Below, piece by piece: positions 23,478-35,824 of a stretch of 64,000 nt of DNA; the stretch's first letter is position 1, and each line of letters begins with the position of its first letter. Both the position numbers and the translations under genes were made by a program. The notes beneath the pieces are model-generated. The model saw only the letters and a program-made list of their open reading frames with translations. It ran no database searches and was not told the origin of the DNA. Source of the DNA: Lucifuga dentata (taxonomy: Eukaryota > Chordata > Actinopteri > Ophidiiformes > Bythitidae); NCBI GenBank assembly GCA_014773175.1, contig VXCM01000204.1:321663-385662 (forward strand), written 5' to 3'.

Positions 23478-24600
23478 TTTATCCTTGGGCGGAAATCCAC
23501 CACACAAGTCATCATTGTCACTGAATCAGGGAGACTGGAAACGTACAAGCAGTGGTGAAGGAGAGAGACTGCTGGAAGTGAGGCAGGTTAGATGAGGAAT
23601 GAGATACAACTGAAATAAGACACACTGGAGAGGAGAATGGAGGAATGGAGATGATGGAGCAGGAGGGGGTGTTTTTTTCTTTGCTTTCTTTCCCTCTTCT
23701 CTCCTCTCCTCTCTCTGTGTGTGTTCCATCAGCAGGGTGCATGCAGGCAAGGCGGGTGTGGCTGTAGCTGATTCTGATGTGATGTGACAGGGCCCTCCTC
23801 TCTGTCCCTTTTGCTGGTGTCTGACAGCATGGAACCACCATCCACCTCCATCTCTCTCTCATCACATCCTCCATCTCTTCATCTCTCTCTCTCTTACCTC
23901 CAGTGACCTCCTTTCTTTCACTGGTTGGGTCTACGGTCCATGTGTTATTAACATTTACTATCTGCACAGAATGTACAGTATGTGCGACTGCTATGTATCT
24001 TTGTGTATAATCTAAGTCATTTTTACCATATGAAGATGACACAGAACAGTTTCTGTGGCCAAAGAATACACAACAATAATTAAGGAATAACAGTAATAAA
24101 TACCTGCATATGTGACCTGTTAATTGATTAAATATTAGCAATAATTAAAACATGTTGAAACTCAGCATTTCCACTCGATTAGTCCTTCCAGTCTATCTTC
24201 ATGGCTGAAAGTTTGATATCTACTATTTAATCCACAAGTAATATGGTCAGTTTTAGAGATGAGGATTTAAGATCATATTTATCATTGAATTTTGGGAAAT
24301 ACTGTATACTTCCCTGATAGTTTGGCTGCGTGTACAGCAGGTCTCTCCACCTTTTTTGATAGCAGGGTGAACACAGCGTGTCCTCTCTGGCCGGCCAGCT
24401 TTTCCTGGTTAGTTTCTACAGCCAGGCTGCACTTGCTGAGTCTGTATCTGGTCAGGATTTTTTCATCAAAACGCAATGACCAGGTATTCAGCCATTGTAT
24501 GCAGTTAATTATGACCAAATATGCTGAGTTATTTAGCTAACTGTGCAGCTAATGCAATAGTTCTGCAGTTTGTGTCTCTCTGAAGCTTCTTATGTTCCGT

Positions 24601-24800
24601 TTTTTTTTTTTTTTTTTTTTTTACACCTTCAAGGTTTGTTTTTGCCCACATCTGGTGTTTATTTGTTCAAAACTGACTTTGTAAAAACTTGGTGGAGGGG
24701 CTGGGGGCATTGCCCAAGGAAGAACTCATTAAAGTTTGGAGCCGATCTGGATCCAAGGGTTGATGTAAGAATTTTTTAAAAGTAATTCTTAAGTTTGCAT
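24601..24800. repeat. Diverged interspersed repeat fragment
   Basis: After a poly(T) run, sequence with ACTTGGTGGAGGGGCTGGGG, GGAAGAACTCATTAAAGTTT and GGAGCCGATCTGGATCCAAG resembles a repeat type I know from fish genomes with 'gatccggatc' wording. Fragments with the matching other end lie at 26043-26345 and 44745-45060. The class is not certain. Confidence 0.45.
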
Positions 24801-26042
24801 GATAGGATATTTTGATATTTTTGTCAAGTAATATACTAGTTTCATTGAAAAATAATCTGGCATATTTATTCCATAATAGAGTGCAATTTGGTCTAGATCT
24901 GGATAAAGCTTTATAACTATTTTTTCTTATGACAAATAAAGCAATTGAGTCCTATTATAATAATTATCGTTTTGCATATACATATATAATGTTGACACTG
25001 TTTTAGAAAAGAGTTGATAGTAGCGGTTTGGTTTTGGGTAGCATTATGCTGAAAGGTTTTTATGAGCTTTTGTCCACCACCATTTACTGTACATACCTGA
25101 GGGGGGCAGAATATTAGAACCAATACTCTTTAGTCATTGTTAAGTGGTAAACAACAAAAATGACAAGACAATGAGGTCTGTAGAGTGTTAGAGGGAATCA
25201 GGTATAGTAGGTAAGACTTCCTTATGTCAGGGTGATATTTTTGGGGCGAAGCACTCTGATGAATCTGATGTTTCCACCTGCCTATTCTGCTGCACCTTCA
25301 TCTTTACCTCTCTTTTGTCTTCCATTCACATCCCTCTCCCTCCCCCTCAGTATAGTGCATGGAGGTCAAAGCCCTGGCTGAGCCACAAGCTGTTGCTGCC
25401 TCACACTGACCACTCGACATGTTCGTATGACCAGTGAGCAGTTTATCACATCCCTGTCAAGCTCAGTGTGGGAACGATCAGACAGAAGATTGAAAACTTC
25501 ATGAAAAACAAATGACAACCCAATTACTACTTAAATGTAATGTTAGATCCTCATTTGTTTCATGTTAGTGACATTTTTGATGATGATCACAAATATTTTT
25601 TACATGTTTCACAGATCTGGTTGTATTTATTTCAAACAGACCACTCTTTACTGCCCCTAGCATCATGCATCACTACACATCACTTCCTGTGTGCCACAGG
25701 ATTTTCACAAGAAAAATAAAAGCTTGAATCAGTGTGTAATGTGATTTGGTGATCAGTTGTGGTGAAAATGTCAGTTATTTATGTGAAAATAAAATTAGAA
25801 TGCGTATCAACACCAAACAAGCCTGGACAACATGTGCCTTGTTCTAATTGTATACTGGCCTAAAGAGAAAGAAAGAATGACAATAAACCATATTTTTCTG
25901 GATCCATTTCTGTAACTATTAAAGATACATCAAACTGTTTGCAAGTGACTGAATCAGCAGTTGCTCAATCAGCTACAGATTAGTGGCTGTTGCATGTTTG
26001 TTGCCCTATTTCTTCCATTAATGGGCCTCCTGTCAGTCTGCC
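24801..26042. other. Intron 2 segment, no gene recognised
   Basis: AT-rich sequence without recognisable exons or repeat structure. Confidence 0.55.
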
Positions 26043-26345
26043 AATTTGGTCATTGTGATAGTTTTTCATGGGATAAATATGCTTGATTTATTTATTTTTT
26101 TCATGGAGATTGGTGTATTACTTTGAAATAAATTTTTACAATTTGCAATGTGAAAAAGTCATTTAAAAAAAATTCCAGGATTTTGCCCTTGGATGCACCA
26201 AAATGTTATGCAATCTCCTCTGGGCCATGCACTTGTCTTTCACCAATTTTGTCAAAATCAGTTGATAATTTGAGTAATCTTGTGAACAAACAAATGAACT
26301 AGCAGAGGTGGGTGAAAACATAACCACCTTTGCAGAGGTGATAAA
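26043..26345. repeat. Diverged interspersed repeat fragment
   Basis: Contains TTCCAGGATTTTGCCC, a CACCAATTTTGTCAAAATCA block, TCTTGTGAACAAACAAATGA, and a GAAAACATAACCACCTTTGC end. This order matches a repeat type common in fish genomes. It resembles 44745-45060 at its AACAAACAAG/GCAGA end. Confidence 0.45.
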
Positions 26346-27663
26346 TGTTTCTTAACTACTTTTCATTTGGCATTTGATATCTGGTGGAAATGATAATTTC
26401 TTTATTTGCTCAGTGTTCTGCAGCGAGTGTGTTTGTGTCCATTTCTTCAAAAACCCAGTGCCTGGTGCCACCAGTCATTTCATTGCTGCTGTCTTTTTGA
26501 GGCAGCTGTTTCTGAAGCTCATCTCTGTGTCTACAGGAAAAGGGGGCATCTGATGTGGGGTGAGGTGGGGGGTGGAGGGTAATTTGGTTAGGGGAGGTAA
26601 CTATGAGAAATGGCAGAGAGGAAGGCAGGCTTTTTGACACAGCCACTCGCCTGTTCTGTGCTGTGATGTATAATGGCAATACAAGTGAGCTCACAGAGAG
26701 CAGAACGGCCTGCGTAAACTACACACGCGTGCACGCACGCACACACAAAATATTAAACCTATAGGCTTTCCCTCTACTGCGTGAACACCAGCAATCTCAG
26801 GATTAAGGTGTCCCTTTGATAATACAGAAAATATTACAAGAAAAAGAATAGCACAGAGGAGTCTCTTAGTGTAATTGCATATAATTCTGTTCCACGAGGA
26901 GCTCGGGTACTTTGCTCTTTTTCACATTATGATATTGGCTTTTGCTGAAGCCCTGGATGGCAGTATATAGCTCACGGCAGAGCTGAAATGGGGCTTATTT
27001 CTTGTGATTGTATAAAAATGTAGCTGTTGACTCCACTTCCAAGGCCCAGTAATTGGGGGCAATCGAGGACCTGGGTGTTTCTCCTTTTGATGAAATTGCT
27101 GGTTGAGCCTAGGTTTGGTGTGAATTACAGTATTATTCCTACTGTATTCCACAGCTTAGAAATAGGCTGGTGCATGTCTGTGTTAGTGCGTGTGCAGGCA
27201 GGAGAGGGGGAATACTGTATGTCTGAGAGGGTTTATGGGTGCACAGACACATTGAATGTGGTGGGAATCCCCTATGATTGTCAGTTTGATAGCTTGCTCA
27301 CCTTCTATTTTTCTGGTTGTGAGTTTTCCTTGAGGAGACTCCCCATAAGTCACTTTTGTGTGTTTGTGTATGTGTTGGCCTTGGATTTGTCTTTCAATCT
27401 GGGATCTAAGCATTTTTACCTGATCTGCTCTATGAACAAAAGCCTGCGACTCACTGTAAAAGGTTGGGATATCGTGTGTGTTAATTGGCACACATAAATA
27501 TACACATACATACATACATGTACATACATGTCTATGCATTCACTCATTCAACCACACATTCATACAGCCTCAGGCTAAATCCTTTTCCCCCATGTTCATG
27601 TAAGAGAGTGTGTTTATAATTTGAAACACTAACTTTGTAGAGTTGATTATGATTTTATTTAGA
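26346..27663. other. Intron 2 segment, no gene recognised
   Basis: No exon with a domain was recognised. The 156-codon frame at 27027-27497 has no family resemblance and no splice context that would link it to the ADAMTS frame. Confidence 0.6.
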
Positions 27664-27858
27664 CCAGTGGTTCATGTATTTTTCATCCCTCCTTGCCTAT
27701 GTACACCAGATCAGCTAAATCAGGTGTGTTCACTTGATCAAGAGCTGGTGCCTCCCAGATTCTGATTCTAAACACACAGGATTTAGCTAATCGGGTGTGG
27801 GCAGAGCATGGAGAGATAGGAAATATACTTAAAGATCAGGATTTAGAACCACAAATCT
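27664..27858. mobile_element. Second, decayed copy of the 5013-5233 MITE-like element
   Basis: It shares CAGATCAGCTAAATCAGGTG, TTCACTTGATCAAGAG, GGTGCCTCCCAG and GGAGAGATAGGAAATAT with the copy at 5013, partly in inverted order as expected for a palindromic element. Terminal repeats are eroded. It ends about 85 bp before the fold-back element at 27945. Confidence 0.55.
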
Positions 27859-27944
27859 GACTATCAGAGAGGAGTGCCATTTTTCATTGACTGGGTGCCG
27901 ATGCCTGGGTACATTTTCAAACCATTCCCACGGGTTTCCACACC

Positions 27945-28067
27945 TACACAGTAAATTTTGCTGTGTTAAATTAACACTATAAGAGTTGAATGGGACCAAA
28001 TAGACTCAGGCCTAGTGTTAAATTAACTCTTATAGCGTTAATTCAACACAGCAAAATTTACTGTGTA
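27945..28067. mobile_element. Fold-back MITE with about 42-bp terminal inverted repeats and TA flanks
   Basis: Left CACAGTAAATTTTGCTGTGT and the reverse complement of the right end are identical for the first 21 bp, and the match continues for about 20 bp more with two mismatches. TA lies on both sides (27945-27946 and 28066-28067), as expected for a Tc1/mariner-type target duplication. Only about 40 bp separate the arms, so transcripts would fold into a long stem. No coding capacity is present. Confidence 0.8.
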
Positions 28068-31000
28068 GAGGCCGGTTCACGGCAGGCAAATTAGCCTGCA
28101 CTGGCTCCACAAAGCTGCTGATCTGGAACTAACAAATTGGTGCTTCTCTTGTGATAAATCTCGTCAGCTGTGACACGTTACCATATATGTACAGAGTGAT
28201 TACTTCCTGCAAGAAACTGTAGCAGCAGTTTTTAGCTTTGCAAAACTGCTCTTAACTTTCATCGTTTGAAAATTTAAACTAAAGATGACTGAAAATAAAA
28301 CAAAAATTGTTCAGTGTCAGTTGAGGAAACCAACCCTGATTACAATTTATTCATCATCAGAGATACAACAAAAACAGTTATTGCACATCCTGTTACATAA
28401 ACTGTTGGTTTTCCCAAATGGCTGTGGGGCCACTGGAAACACAAGTTAGCAGTCAGTTCTGACCTTGAGTAATGCCAGCACCAGCCGAGCTCCATGCAGC
28501 TTTGTAATGGGATTTTATCAGTGCAATAAAGAGCCAGAGGAGAATCGGGTCCATAGGGTATTTTTGAGTCAATAGTCTCTGTTTGTGTAGTTTGTCTAGT
28601 TGTTTTATTTTATAGGATTGCCTGAGCATTAAAATGTGTTCCTATTACATAGGTAATCTTGGATTTTCAGGCATTCTGCAGAGGTTTTTTAAGTCCACAA
28701 TGGCCTCGAGGAGCGTCCGAGGGGAGTTGAGTGCCCTTGGACTGTCCACTTTGTGGCTGTACTTAAATTTTAATCAAATTCATCCTTGACCCTTCTGTCG
28801 GAGACCTTTCAAACACACAACCAATGAGAGAATAGCTGTATATTACGTAAATAATGCAACAAAAACAATGAGATTAGATCTAGCTGTAGTAGCATGGAGC
28901 AGTAACAATGCCAGTGTAAAATCATAACATGATCCAGGGCAAAAGGCTCCAGATTGCAAAGCAAAATGTCATCAGTCAGACAAAAGCTACCAGGGCTTGT
29001 AAACTGGAATATCATCTAAGATCATATTTGAAATATCATTAGCTAAATCCAAATCTTAGGTTCTTACTGCCTCATCTTCTTCTTCACTTAGTGAGCTCCT
29101 ACATTCCCCAGAAAACTTTCACCTAAAACCTTAACAGAGCTTAAACCCTGTGGCTATTTGGTCATATATAGAGAATGATTTCATACATAAAATGATAGCA
29201 TAGTAAAAAGCAAAACTGATGCCAGTAAATATTGGTAATTGGAATGTTAGTATAAGAAGCTCTTTTTGGCTCTGGTTGGTTTTTGGATCAGATTTAAAAA
29301 CCTATAGAGTGTGTTTAATTTTAGGCAGGCACAAAAATATGCAGTAATACATAACTGGTTGGACACTGAAATGGGAATTGCTGTGGAATCCATTTGTAAT
29401 TTCTTAGTGGGCTGGGATAGGCTTTGGAAGAGTGGGGGAAGGGATTGACACCTCACATCTGTGTTCACAAGACTTCCTTCCTGTGATGTTAAAACAGTTG
29501 GTGGGAAGCATATATTAAAGCATCTCTCTCTGTCTCTCTCTCTCAACACAAACACACACACACACACACACACACATACACATGACACTTATACAGTGCC
29601 TGACGTGGAAATCTCACCTGCAGAACTACATATCATGTAGGTATTATGGTGTTAAGAGAAAAATAGTCAGTATCAGTGTTTATTTTTTGTGTGCATATAT
29701 GTGTTTGCATATGACTGTTGCAGGTGTTTATTTAGTTTTCAACACCAGGTTGTATGTGTGAGTGTGCGTGCATGCATGTGTTTCTGTTATTGCTGGTTTA
29801 TAGAGCAGCAAAAATTTTGTTCTTCATTTTATCTTATTCTCCTTTTCTGTTCATTTGACAAATATTCCAAGTGTTTTTTTTTTTTTTTTTTTTTAATACC
29901 TGGGACACATGCACACACTCACATACACACACTTCTCCAGACAGAGAGTGTGAAGCTGGAGCATGTCTGGGAATATTCTCTCTCAATTTGTATGCGAGTG
30001 CTGTGGATGCGAGGGTGCTGGCGGAGGCCCTTCTTTGTCATGGAAACACCAATTTTTAATCTTGGGTCCTTAAACCAATGAATTCCAGCCTCTCACATCA
30101 GATAACTAACTCACTGGCTAATACGTGCACACAGGTGTATCTGAAATGTCTGGTAAATCAGATTTGCATGTGTTATTTTGGAACCAGAAGATGCAGGGTA
30201 GAACAAGAGAAGCTGAGGTGCAAATGATCAAATAACACCTGTCTTTCTATTAATATTAGCATTAGCATTGTGGGTGAAGTCAGTATGCTGCTAACTGTTG
30301 AACTCGATGTGCTAACTATGTCATTATGCACAATCATTAGCAAGACCTGCTTTCTTATGATAATGATTCTTAATGATTAAACAAGTACAAGATTATCTGC
30401 TTTTATAAAACCTTATCAAGAAATTGCAGTGCTGTTCTTTATGTATAAAAATGAAAATTTGAATGGAGATGGAGCACAAAATAGTGTTTTAACTGTGGAA
30501 TGTCATGAAGATGAACCCAACAACCTAGACGTTGGCCACACTCATATTCTTGACTTTACAGACAGCTCCCACCATATCCCTGGCTACCGCTGGTAACCCT
30601 GGTGTTAACCGGTGGAGATATGCTGCAGTCAGTGGGCGTTTCCAGGGCGTGATATGAAAGCATAGATGGAACTGTGTGTGTATTTGTGTGTGAGTTAGAG
30701 CGATCCACATAGTACAGCCTCTGTCAGAGCCTTCAATTTGACGTATCCTTTGATGAAGGCATTGGCATTCGCAGAGCTATGCACACACACGGGAGAATGG
30801 AAAGGGAGCATTTGAGGGAAAGCTGTCGAATATGAACGTGGAGGAGCGAGTTCGGGTACACGCTCACATAAACATCTATTAATTAACAGAGATTAAGTGT
30901 TTTTGTTGTTTTCTTAAATACCTACTGTGTGTGCTGTATTGTGTCCCTGTGGGCCTGTGTGGGACCAGGGAACCGGTGGACTGGCCCTTCTGTGATTTAT

Positions 31001-34000
31001 GGCTGAATAATTGTGCTTCATCAACACTACTGTATATTTCCACAGCAACACAGCCAGAGCTATGCTTACACCTCCCCAGCATGGCCACTAGTTTTGTATT
31101 TGTTAGGCTATTAGCATTGGTTAATAAGATAATCGATGGTGGAATTAGCATTGGGTGCTACGTATAATAATGCACATGCAGATTAGATTATTATCGAACT
31201 AGAGTAATCCCAGGGGTATGCTGAATTTAATCAGTTGTTTTAGGCTAATTTAGGCCAATCTACTGAGTATCTTCCACAGTAGCAATATTTTTTTATATTA
31301 TACTTCCCCAGTGGTATTTCGGTTAGATATACTTCCACAAAGTAAAATATTTTAACAGGTGAACGAGTGTAACTGACATTCCCGTCCAAGTTTTCATATG
31401 CCAGCTTTTTCTATGCATATTCATCCTCTCTGTTATTTCAGGCTAATGTACAAGAAATACAGAGCTCAGTCTGGAGGAGATGATATGCACTTGCAGGCTG
31501 AAGCTAGCAGCTTCCCAGAGAGGGTTGAGGCGGAGGCCAGCAATGTTCGCTCGTCTGTCGAACACGCACTGTCAGTCTTCCGTCAGAGAGAGAGAGAGAG
31601 AGACTCCCTTGGCCTGAGCTGCCTTCATCAACACATTAGCAATATGCTGCGGCCAGCGTTTTCGACTTACTATAACAACACACAGATGCTATCCAGAGAC
31701 AGAGGGAAAAGTTGGGCGGAGGTGTGAAGAAAATAGTCAGCGGCTACAGACAATATGTAGAGGACTGAATTCCTATTCCTCTCCTCTGAGATCCTCTGTT
31801 CTCCTCTCCTCTGATCTCCTCTCCTCCATCCATCCTCTCTCTTCGCCTCCCCTCAGCGAATGAGGTCATTACTACAGCCCCCCTAGGTTCCTCATAATCA
31901 AATATTTGACCTAATGAAGGGATTTAATTACTGGTTGCCCAGCACTGGAGGTGTCAGATTACTGCTCCCCCTTTTCATTTTCCCTGCAATTTATCACTAG
32001 CCTGACAGCAAGGGTGCGTACTCATGTGCAAAGTGCATGTGTGTGTCCATGATTGTGTGTGTTGCATGAGTGTGTGCACGTATTCTTTGATGCAGCATGC
32101 CGGAGACAGGAGTGTGGACCAGTGTAAGAATTTGCAGTTAGCTGGCCTCTTGACGGTTTGATAGCAGAATGTCATGTTAGAGATGATATCTAAAATATGT
32201 TAAGTCTCGTACTTATGCAAAAGTACAGTCATATTTTACATTCTTTCTTTGAAGTATCCAAAGAATTTGATGAACATAGCTATGCGCCATTTGATATTCA
32301 GTTTGAAGGACAAAAAAAATATAAATTTAGTGCAACAACTTTTCCATGGTAATGCTTAGAGGAGTTGCCAGAGTGAGTGCATATGTCTCCATGTGCTTGT
32401 GTCTGATATGTGTATCAATATGTGTGCAGTTTTATGCATGAGGGTTTGTTAGAAGTTAGTGGGCGTGGGGCGCACAGTGGTGGCCCTCCCAAGCGTAAAA
32501 TGAACAGCAGTAGAAGAGTTACGTGAGTGTCCAGACCGTTTAGATCTGACGATGAATTAATAACCAGACAGATCACAGCAGTGGAAGAAGAGCAGGCAGC
32601 TGAAGGGGCGAGACAAAGCAGAGCAACAACAGAGAACAGGCGGTGGGGGGAGTCGAAACGAATCCCAAAGCCATTCTCTCAGCAGATTAGTTCGTGCTAG
32701 AAAATATTACACATAGTATTCGCAGAGACAAGGCAAAAAGGAGAAACATGCCAGTCAGATACACACATCTTGTTCTTAGATACTCTGCAAGTTTTTAGAT
32801 CGCTGCAACATTCAAAAAGTTTGGAAAATGGAAAACACTAATGGCAATATGCAGAATTTGACACATCAGAAAGCTGGAAAAAAGTGCTGATGCCTCCAAA
32901 CCTCCTTAATTGCTGTGTACTATTGAAAGTAAATGAATTCTTCACATAGAGTGGGTTACAGCCTGAAACTGTTGAGTCATAATAAATACTGACAAGATTA
33001 CAGATACCTCAAATCGCTGTCTTGATTAGGGAAGATAGTGATCTAATATTGGCAGTCCATCCATCTGTATTAGATTCTAGATATTTATCTTGAGTATCAT
33101 GTCCAGCTTTGTCTATACAGCTTGATATACGTTTCTTGTAGACTTAGGGCACTTTCCCACCTATGTGCTTTAATCCGGTTTTATTTGGACTAGGGTGTGT
33201 TTTTCCCCTTGGTTTAGTTTGTTTGGGCAGGTCTGAAAAAACTCTGGTCTGTATCAAAACATTTGGACCTACTAGAGGAACTGGTTTTGATCCGATTCCA
33301 ACAAACTTTGAATTGGTGCATCTAGTTCTGAACCAACTGCAATACAATGTCAGCTATTGATTTATTGATTGATCTAAAACTAGAGAGAGACAGATGCTAA
33401 CAGATGCTAGCTTTGATTACACGCAGCATAGATGCTGTGTAAAGATTGTAATATCAAGCTTTTCTGGCACATATTCAGATTAACATGTTGAAGGTTAGTA
33501 TATTGTATGTGCTCCATTCTCCTGTTCACCTGAGTGAAGCACATCTTCTTCACATTATGTGCAGCATTATGTAGTTTTTTTTATATGCTGTCTTGATTTG
33601 ACAGTGTATTCGAATGATGTGCATTCAAATTCAGCAAAGTTTTGTTTGCTATTTGGCCCAGACGGACTATGACTAGGAATGTATCCCAATGCTGTAGCTG
33701 TTCCATCTTATTTTGGCATCCCAGCATTGCAGAATTCCTGATTTTCTCGTTTCTGCCCCCTGACATTTCTGCAGTAGTTTGACGAAACACTCTTAACACA
33801 GCGATTTCAGGAAGTAAGAACTTGCTTCTGATTGGGCTGCTCACATAAGTGATTACCACTTACTGCTTACTTGAATTTAAATATGAAACTGAAAAATTAT
33901 TAGTTATTAACACACTAACACAGCAGCATCTTCAGGGGGATGGTGCGCCAAACACTCAGGAGATTTCATTCTCCGCAGTTCATGTTTACTGCAGTTGAGG

Positions 34001-34870
34001 TGCGTGCATCAGATAAAGAGGACAGCCTGAGGACATTGTCCAAACGAATACTTAGATGGACAGATCATTTAATGGAGAAAAGGGTGAGGGGGAAGATGAA
34101 TGCAGACTGAGTTTTGCTCCAATACGTCATGCCACCCTGTAATTTCCCCACTTTTGCCGCTATCTCCAGTCTAAGGATCAAACCCCCTGAGGCCTGACCC
34201 TGTCTTGTCATTCCCTCCCCTGACTCTTCATCTCAAACGGGATTAAATAAGTGTGAGGGAATTTCTGGGAACATGGCAGTTTCCCAGTCCCGTTCTCTTT
34301 CCCAAGCCTGTCCTGGATTGATCAAACTGATTCCAGCTAATGAGGGAGAGAGACATCAAATTGGATGCTGGAAAACTGCAAACATAGAGTGCACTTATGT
34401 GTATATTTGTGCATGTGCATAACATGAATGACTGACATCACCAAATTAAAACTTCTGACCCCTTGACCTCTACATTACCATGGCAACCATCAAAATTTTA
34501 GATCTTACTTGCTTTGAATTGCTGGAATTTTTGATCCATGCTTGTTTCATTCGCAGCCCCCATGCATTCCCTTAAAAACACCAACTGTGTTGGGCTTTGA
34601 ACAGCTTTGTTTCCACATTTCTCATCTCAGTGGCTAAATACTTGTCTTTTCAGAGAAGCTAATTTCTTTTAAAGCACATACAGCTTGCAGGAATAGCAAT
34701 AGCCTTAGCACTGTGGTTGCCTTGACATATCTTGAAGCATCTCCTCCACACAACAGCAAAAGATCATAGCTGATAGACGTAAAGCTTCTGCCTGCTCTGA
34801 CAGATATCTTCACTGTGTGTGCTGTGGCCTTCTCTCTAGTGTGCAGAGCTGTAACGTATGCTATTCACTA
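28068..34870. other. Intron 2 segment, no gene recognised
   Basis: About 6.8 kb with no recognised exon. It holds a CA tract at 29550-29580, poly(T) near 29873-29894, a C/T-rich stretch near 31775-31860, and diverged sequence at about 33480-33690 that loosely resembles 54310-54450. The 109-codon frame at 31398-31727 is discussed under rejected items. Confidence 0.6.
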
Positions 34871-34916
34871 GGTGGCCCTCTACAAGGTTTTTGTAGAGGG
34901 CCACCTCTACAAAACT
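34871..34916. repeat. Perfect 15-bp hairpin with an overlapping alternative stem
   Basis: The arms GGTGGCCCTCTACAA (34871-34885) and TTGTAGAGGGCCACC (34891-34905) are exact reverse complements with a 5-bp loop. The right arm is immediately followed by CTCTACAAAACTTT, which pairs with the AGGTTTTTGTAGAG block in the loop and right arm. Two mutually exclusive stems are therefore possible. Confidence 0.85.
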
Positions 34917-35301
34917 TTCCTATTTTTGGTTATAGGAAAATTAGCCTGCTGTATGTATGTGCGCTTGTGTGTGTTCATGCTCACTGAAAGACAAGAAGAA
35001 TACAGGAAGCAGAAATGCAGAATACAGCAGAAATGCAGAAGAACTGTTTGTGTTTGGATGCACTTTGCCTCTCAACTTGTCCTTCCACCACATAATGTAA
35101 TAATATAAAAACAGAAATGACTAAAAACTGACTTTTGGTGATTCTTAAAATATGTTTTGCAGCAGGCCTCAATCCTTTGCATTGTGTGTTTGGTTGGTGT
35201 TTTTAATCTATCTTACTCTCTGATTGGATACTGGGACACTTATAAACTGCCACAGCCGATGCAGTTGGGGTGATCTGTTCTCCTTGGGGAAGTTTGCCTG
35301 C
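34917..35301. other. Intron 2 segment, no gene recognised
   Basis: Mixed sequence with a short direct repeat of GCAGAAATGCAGAA near 35010-35040. Nothing coding was seen. Confidence 0.5.
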
Positions 35302-35824
35302 TTTAAAGGACCATACCAGTAGTTTTATACGTTTGAGTCCACTGCAAATACTACCCACATACATGTTACATTACTGGCAACTATTTTCAAAAGCATACTG
35401 CTGGAGCGGTACATTTTCAATTTGTTTGCTTGACCTTCCAGTCAGCCATTGATTTCAGTTCACTCAACTGCGCTATAAAAATCAACTTGTAGAGACTTGA
35501 AACATGCTTGACACACAGCGAACAATATGTTATTATTATTTTTTTCGAAGTTATTTAATTAACCGATCCAACACAAAAGAAAACGTCTCCACGGGGGAAT
35601 ATAGTCCAAGAAAGCTGCTTTTACCAGAGAAATTAAAACAGCCGTGCCTTCTACATGCAAATTTGTGTGTTAGCAGGTGAAACATTGAATTTTAAGTTGT
35701 GTATCACCTGAACATTTGGTTTTGAAAGATTAGGAGATCTGGCAAAATAACTCAAAAACTAAAACACGATTTAACATTTTGGAGAATGGTTGGCTTTGAT
35801 GTAACACATATGCGGGTAATATTT
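35302..35824 (+). mobile_element. TTAA-flanked MITE copy (right end lost)
   Basis: It begins TTTAAAGGACCATACCAGTA then GTTTTATACGTTTGAGTCC. Family blocks follow in order: ACATGTTACATTACTGGCAA, AGCATACTGCTGGAGCGGT, ATCAACTTGTAGAGACTTG, and GGGGAATATAGTCCAAG. The element fades after ATGCGGGTAATATTTAACC without the terminal GGTCC end, so the right terminal repeat is truncated. Confidence 0.8.

Larger units (their letters stand above)
19341..24600. other. Intron 2 segment, simple repeats only
   Basis: No gene was recognised. It contains CA-rich sequence at 19372-19420, CCAG repeats near 19627-19660, a long GA tract at 19931-20003, AAAAT units near 21061-21083, a GA tract near 21714-21734, a CA tract with a poly(T)-N junction at 23200-23252, and a duplication around the N at 23411. 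Confidence 0.65.

Noticed and set aside
27027..27497. 156-codon + strand frame
   Set aside because: No domain, no splice context that fits the ADAMTS frame, and composition typical of intron sequence.
31398..31727. Possible cryptic exon after a TTATTTCAG acceptor near 31440
   Set aside because: In the phase required after exon 2 the frame meets a stop within about 14 codons. The longer frame has no recognisable family and crosses a GA repeat.
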